Assembly (NCBI GenBank): GCA_023418095.1
Contig: JAEZDL010000163.1
Coordinates: 1-7,635, forward strand
From: Bacteroidota bacterium
Lineage (GTDB): Bacteria > Bacteroidota > Bacteroidia > Flavobacteriales_F > PHOS-HE28
Length of the DNA: 7,635 nucleotides
Reading direction: 5' to 3'
The notes below the pieces were generated by a model. That model searched no databases, was not told the origin of the DNA, and saw nothing but the letters and a program-made list of their open reading frames with translations. Made by a program: the position numbers and the translations under genes. The first letter of the stretch is position 1; the number at the start of each line of letters is the position of its first letter. Positions 5,554 to 7,635 of this stretch are shown piece by piece.

Positions 5554-6444
5554 TCAGCGGGCTGGCCTTTGTGCTGGCTTCGCCCCGGTGTTGGGTGCAG
5601 CAGGTGCGCTTCCCGCCCTTCCCCATTCAGCGATCTTCTCCTTGTTCATCTTCACGTAATTATCCGCCTTCGCTTCCTCGGCGAGCTTCATGCTTTCCTC
5701 TGCGGCGGCGATCGCTTCCTTGTGCTGGCCGTTCTTCGCCAGCGCAAGTGCGAGCGTGTGCTGGTTCCAGAACTTCTTCTCCAATGAAACGCTCTTCTTC
5801 GCATACTCCAAGGCCAGCTTCGCATCCATGTCACGCTCCAGCAGGAAACGCGCAGCACCGTGGTAGGCACCGAAGCCTGCATCAGGCTTCGCAAGGGCCT
5901 CCTTTATGTTCGCCATCGCCTTCTCAGTGGCATCTGCTTCAATGTTCACCTTCACCAATGTGTTCTCCCAACGCAGCTGCATCTCCGCCTTGTCGTTCTT
6001 CACGTTATCGAAAAGAATGGTGAGTGTTTCAAAGGTCTCCGAGCGGCCTGCAGGAACCTTCACTTTCAACACATCCTCCTCTTCCTTCCGATCGCCTTCC
6101 CCGTGGCCTTCGATGTTCTTGTTGAGGATCACCTGCCAGGTCTCGGCACCAGGAATGGTATAGATCGAATACGTACCAGCCTCCACGGTCTGGCCTTCGA
6201 TCTTCACCGGTCCGTCAAAACTGATCATGGTATTCAGGTTCGCGCCGGTACGCCACACTTTATCGAAAGGAACAAGATCGCCGAAGATCTTGCGGCCTTT
6301 CATGCTGGGACGCGAATATTCCACGCTGATGTTGGTGAGACCCACCACCTGCTCCACTTTTCCCTTGGGTGAAGGTGCAGGAAGATCCTGGGCGCTTACT
6401 GTAATGGTCGCCAGCATGAGGGCTGGAATGAGCAAATTCTTCAT
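5554..6444 (-). CDS. Exported DUF2911-domain protein with helical TPR-like tail
   Basis: The product of 296 residues starts with a Sec signal peptide (MKNLLIPALMLATITVSA, cleavage likely before Q19). The DUF2911 domain covers about 22-165, with SRPSMKGRKIFGDLVPFDKV (44-63), WRTGAN (64-69), EAGTYSIYTIP (88-98) and W103. Residues 172-275 are helical with repeat-like pairs (AMANIKEALAK, LALEYAKKSVSLEKKFWNQH, EAIAAAEESMKLAEEA) reminiscent of tetratricopeptide repeats. The last 20 residues are rich in Ala and Pro. The function of DUF2911 is unknown; periplasmic or outer-membrane location is inferred from the signal peptide and the absence of a lipobox or sorting tail. I chose ATG 6442-6444: the frame extends up to 6495, but that would bury the signal peptide and place the start inside the promoter. 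It has its own promoter and terminator and is likely monocistronic. Confidence 0.92.
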   Translation of the reverse strand: MKNLLIPALMLATITVSAQDLPAPSPKGKVEQVVGLTNISVEYSRPSMKGRKIFGDLVPFDKVWRTGANLNTMISFDGPVKIEGQTVEAGTYSIYTIPGAETWQVILNKNIEGHGEGDRKEEEDVLKVKVPAGRSETFETLTILFDNVKNDKAEMQLRWENTLVKVNIEADATEKAMANIKEALAKPDAGFGAYHGAARFLLERDMDAKLALEYAKKSVSLEKKFWNQHTLALALAKNGQHKEAIAAAEESMKLAEEAKADNYVKMNKEKIAEWGRAGSAPAAPNTGAKPAQRPAR

Positions 6445-6485
6445 TGTTCGGTTTTTTTGATCGGAGGGAACGTTTGATATTCGAA

Positions 6486-6500
6486 TGGGCGGCAAATTTA
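6486..6500 (-). promoter_or_regulatory. Bacteroidota-type promoter (-7 element) of the DUF2911 gene
   Basis: On the minus strand TAAATTTG (6500-6493) is a perfect match to the -7 consensus TAnnTTTG and is followed by CCGCCCA, the same downstream sequence as at the secreted-protein promoter. It ends 41 bases before the chosen ATG. A TTG lies about 24 bases upstream, somewhat farther than the usual spacing of 19-21. Confidence 0.62.
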
Positions 6501-6571
6501 GCCGATCCCACCACAGCGAACCATCAATTATTCCAAATGGAATTGAAGATCAGTTGGTTTAATGAGAAAAA

Positions 6572-6599
6572 GAACGCCGATCGTTCCCGATCGGCGTTC
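6572..6599 (-). terminator. Rho-independent terminator of clpX
   Basis: A perfect 11-bp stem (6572-6582 with 6589-6599, 6-base loop GTTCCC on the plus strand) is followed on the minus strand by five T (6571-6567). It begins 23 bases after the clpX stop codon. Confidence 0.9.
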
Positions 6600-6622
6600 G
6601 CAGAAAAATGATCTGATCGGCT

Positions 6623-7635
6623 TTACGCCACCTTCAGATTGCTCAATCTGGAGCGTTCGAATTTCTCACGCGCATAGCTCAGTGTTACGCGCAATTCCGT
6701 CTGCTTCTCCGGTGATCCTGGGATCTCGTACATCGCATCGGTCATGATCGCTTCGCAGATGCTGCGCAACCCACGCGCGCCGAGCTTGTATTCAAAGGCG
6801 CGTTCAACGATGAAGTCGAGCACTTTCTTGTCGAACGTGAGCTTCACCTTGTCCATCTCGAAGAGCTTCACGTATTGCTTGATCAGCGCGTTCTTCGGCT
6901 CGGTGAGGATGCGGCGCAGACTTTCCCGATCGAGCGGATCAAGGTAGGTGAGCACCGGGAAACGTCCGATCAGTTCGGGGATCAATCCGTAGCTCCGCAG
7001 ATCGGTCGGACTTACATACTGCAGCAGGTTCTCATCGTTCACACGGGCACCTTCCTTGCCAGCGCTGAAACCGAGCGAGCTCGTTTTCACGCGGCGCGCG
7101 ATGATCTTCTGTATTCCATCGAATGCGCCGCCACAGATGAAGAGGATGTTCTTCGTTTCAACCTGGATCAGTTTCTGCTCCGGATGCTTTCTTCCGCCCT
7201 GCGGTGGAACGCTTACCGTAGATCCTTCCAGCAATTTCAGAAGTGCCTGTTGAACGCCTTCGCCGCTCACATCACGTGTGATGCTCGGTGTATCGCTCTT
7301 GCGGCTGATCTTGTCGATCTCATCGATGAAAACGATCCCGCGCTCGGCCTTGCTCACGTCGTAATCCGCAGCTTGCAACAACCGGCTGAGGATGCTTTCG
7401 ACATCTTCACCCACATAACCGGCTTCGGTGAGAACGGTTGCATCGGCGATCGCGAACGGCACGTTCAACATACGCGCGATCGTTTTTGCAAGAAGCGTTT
7501 TTCCGCTTCCCGTTTCGCCTACCAGAATGATGTTGCTCTTCTCGATCTCCACATCATCCGTAGTGGTGACCGGCTTTTGCAACAACCGCTTGTAATGGTT
7601 GTAAACGGCAACGCTCAGCACCTTCTTCGCATCGT
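6623..7635 (-). CDS. clpX: ATP-dependent Clp protease ATP-binding subunit ClpX (N-terminus beyond window)
   Basis: ClpX is the AAA+ hexameric unfoldase that feeds substrates into the ClpP peptidase in the cytoplasm. About 336 residues are visible; the frame runs off the window edge as DAKKVLSVAVYNHYKR, so the zinc-binding N-terminal domain and roughly 80 residues are missing and the GTG at 7619-7621 is not the start. Counting from that valine: Walker A GETGSGKT (35-42), pore-1 loop GYVG (68-71), Walker B VFIDEIDK (97-104), the ClpX-specific RKH loop (144-146), sensor-1 region FICGGAFDGI (161-170), the arginine finger in ELIGRFP, and sensor 2 in GARGLR near the C-terminus. Everything needed for ATP hydrolysis in the visible part is intact. 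In E. coli the Walker A begins GPTG; the E at the second position here is, as I recall, a common variant in this phylum. clpP, often adjacent in other bacteria, is not downstream. Confidence 0.97.
   Translation of the reverse strand, partial: DAKKVLSVAVYNHYKRLLQKPVTTTDDVEIEKSNIILVGETGSGKTLLAKTIARMLNVPFAIADATVLTEAGYVGEDVESILSRLLQAADYDVSKAERGIVFIDEIDKISRKSDTPSITRDVSGEGVQQALLKLLEGSTVSVPPQGGRKHPEQKLIQVETKNILFICGGAFDGIQKIIARRVKTSSLGFSAGKEGARVNDENLLQYVSPTDLRSYGLIPELIGRFPVLTYLDPLDRESLRRILTEPKNALIKQYVKLFEMDKVKLTFDKKVLDFIVERAFEYKLGARGLRSICEAIMTDAMYEIPGSPEKQTELRVTLSYAREKFERSRLSNLKVA

Noticed and set aside
6445..6495. Earlier ATG for the DUF2911 gene adding 17 residues
   Set aside because: The extension would hide the signal peptide and start inside a perfect -7 promoter element.

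Overview
The window looks like chromosomal DNA from a Bacteroidota bacterium, most likely Flavobacteriales or a close relative. Three things support this: a secreted protein with a Por/type IX secretion C-terminal sorting domain, a DUF2911 lipid-free exported protein typical of the phylum, and promoter-like sequences matching the Bacteroidota -7 element TAnnTTTG rather than a -10 box. The DNA is GC-rich by eye for the phylum and extraordinarily rich in GATC. No phage, plasmid or CRISPR genes are present; most of the window is ordinary core or housekeeping sequence.

Layout. Positions 1-287 (+) hold the last ~94 codons of a large PIG-L/LmbE-type deacetylase. Positions 288-701 are non-coding and hold a structured element that reads on the minus strand (about 301-402), followed by a short intergenic repeat built on TTCCGGGCTT. 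Positions 702-1988 (+) encode a fold-type I PLP aminotransferase. The gap 1989-2472 is a small cassette: a frameshifted four-helix-bundle (23S rRNA intervening sequence type) gene bracketed by 14-bp repeat units, three head-to-tail on the left and two in inverted orientation on the right. Positions 2473-4170 (+) encode a sodium:solute symporter starting at TTG. A long bidirectional hairpin (4187-4221) separates it from three minus-strand genes: a T9SS-sorted secreted protein (4235-5443), a DUF2911/TPR-like exported protein (5554-6444) and clpX (6623 to the window edge).

Each minus-strand gene has its own terminator just after the stop, so they are probably monocistronic. The two exported-protein genes share a 15-bp promoter motif (TA(c/a)aTT(g/t)G followed by CCGCCCA). 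The plus-strand genes are not obviously linked in function: the aminotransferase and symporter are separated only by the cassette. The items most worth a second look are the repeat-bounded four-helix-bundle cassette with its single-base frameshift, the structured minus-strand element after the deacetylase gene, and the GATC enrichment.
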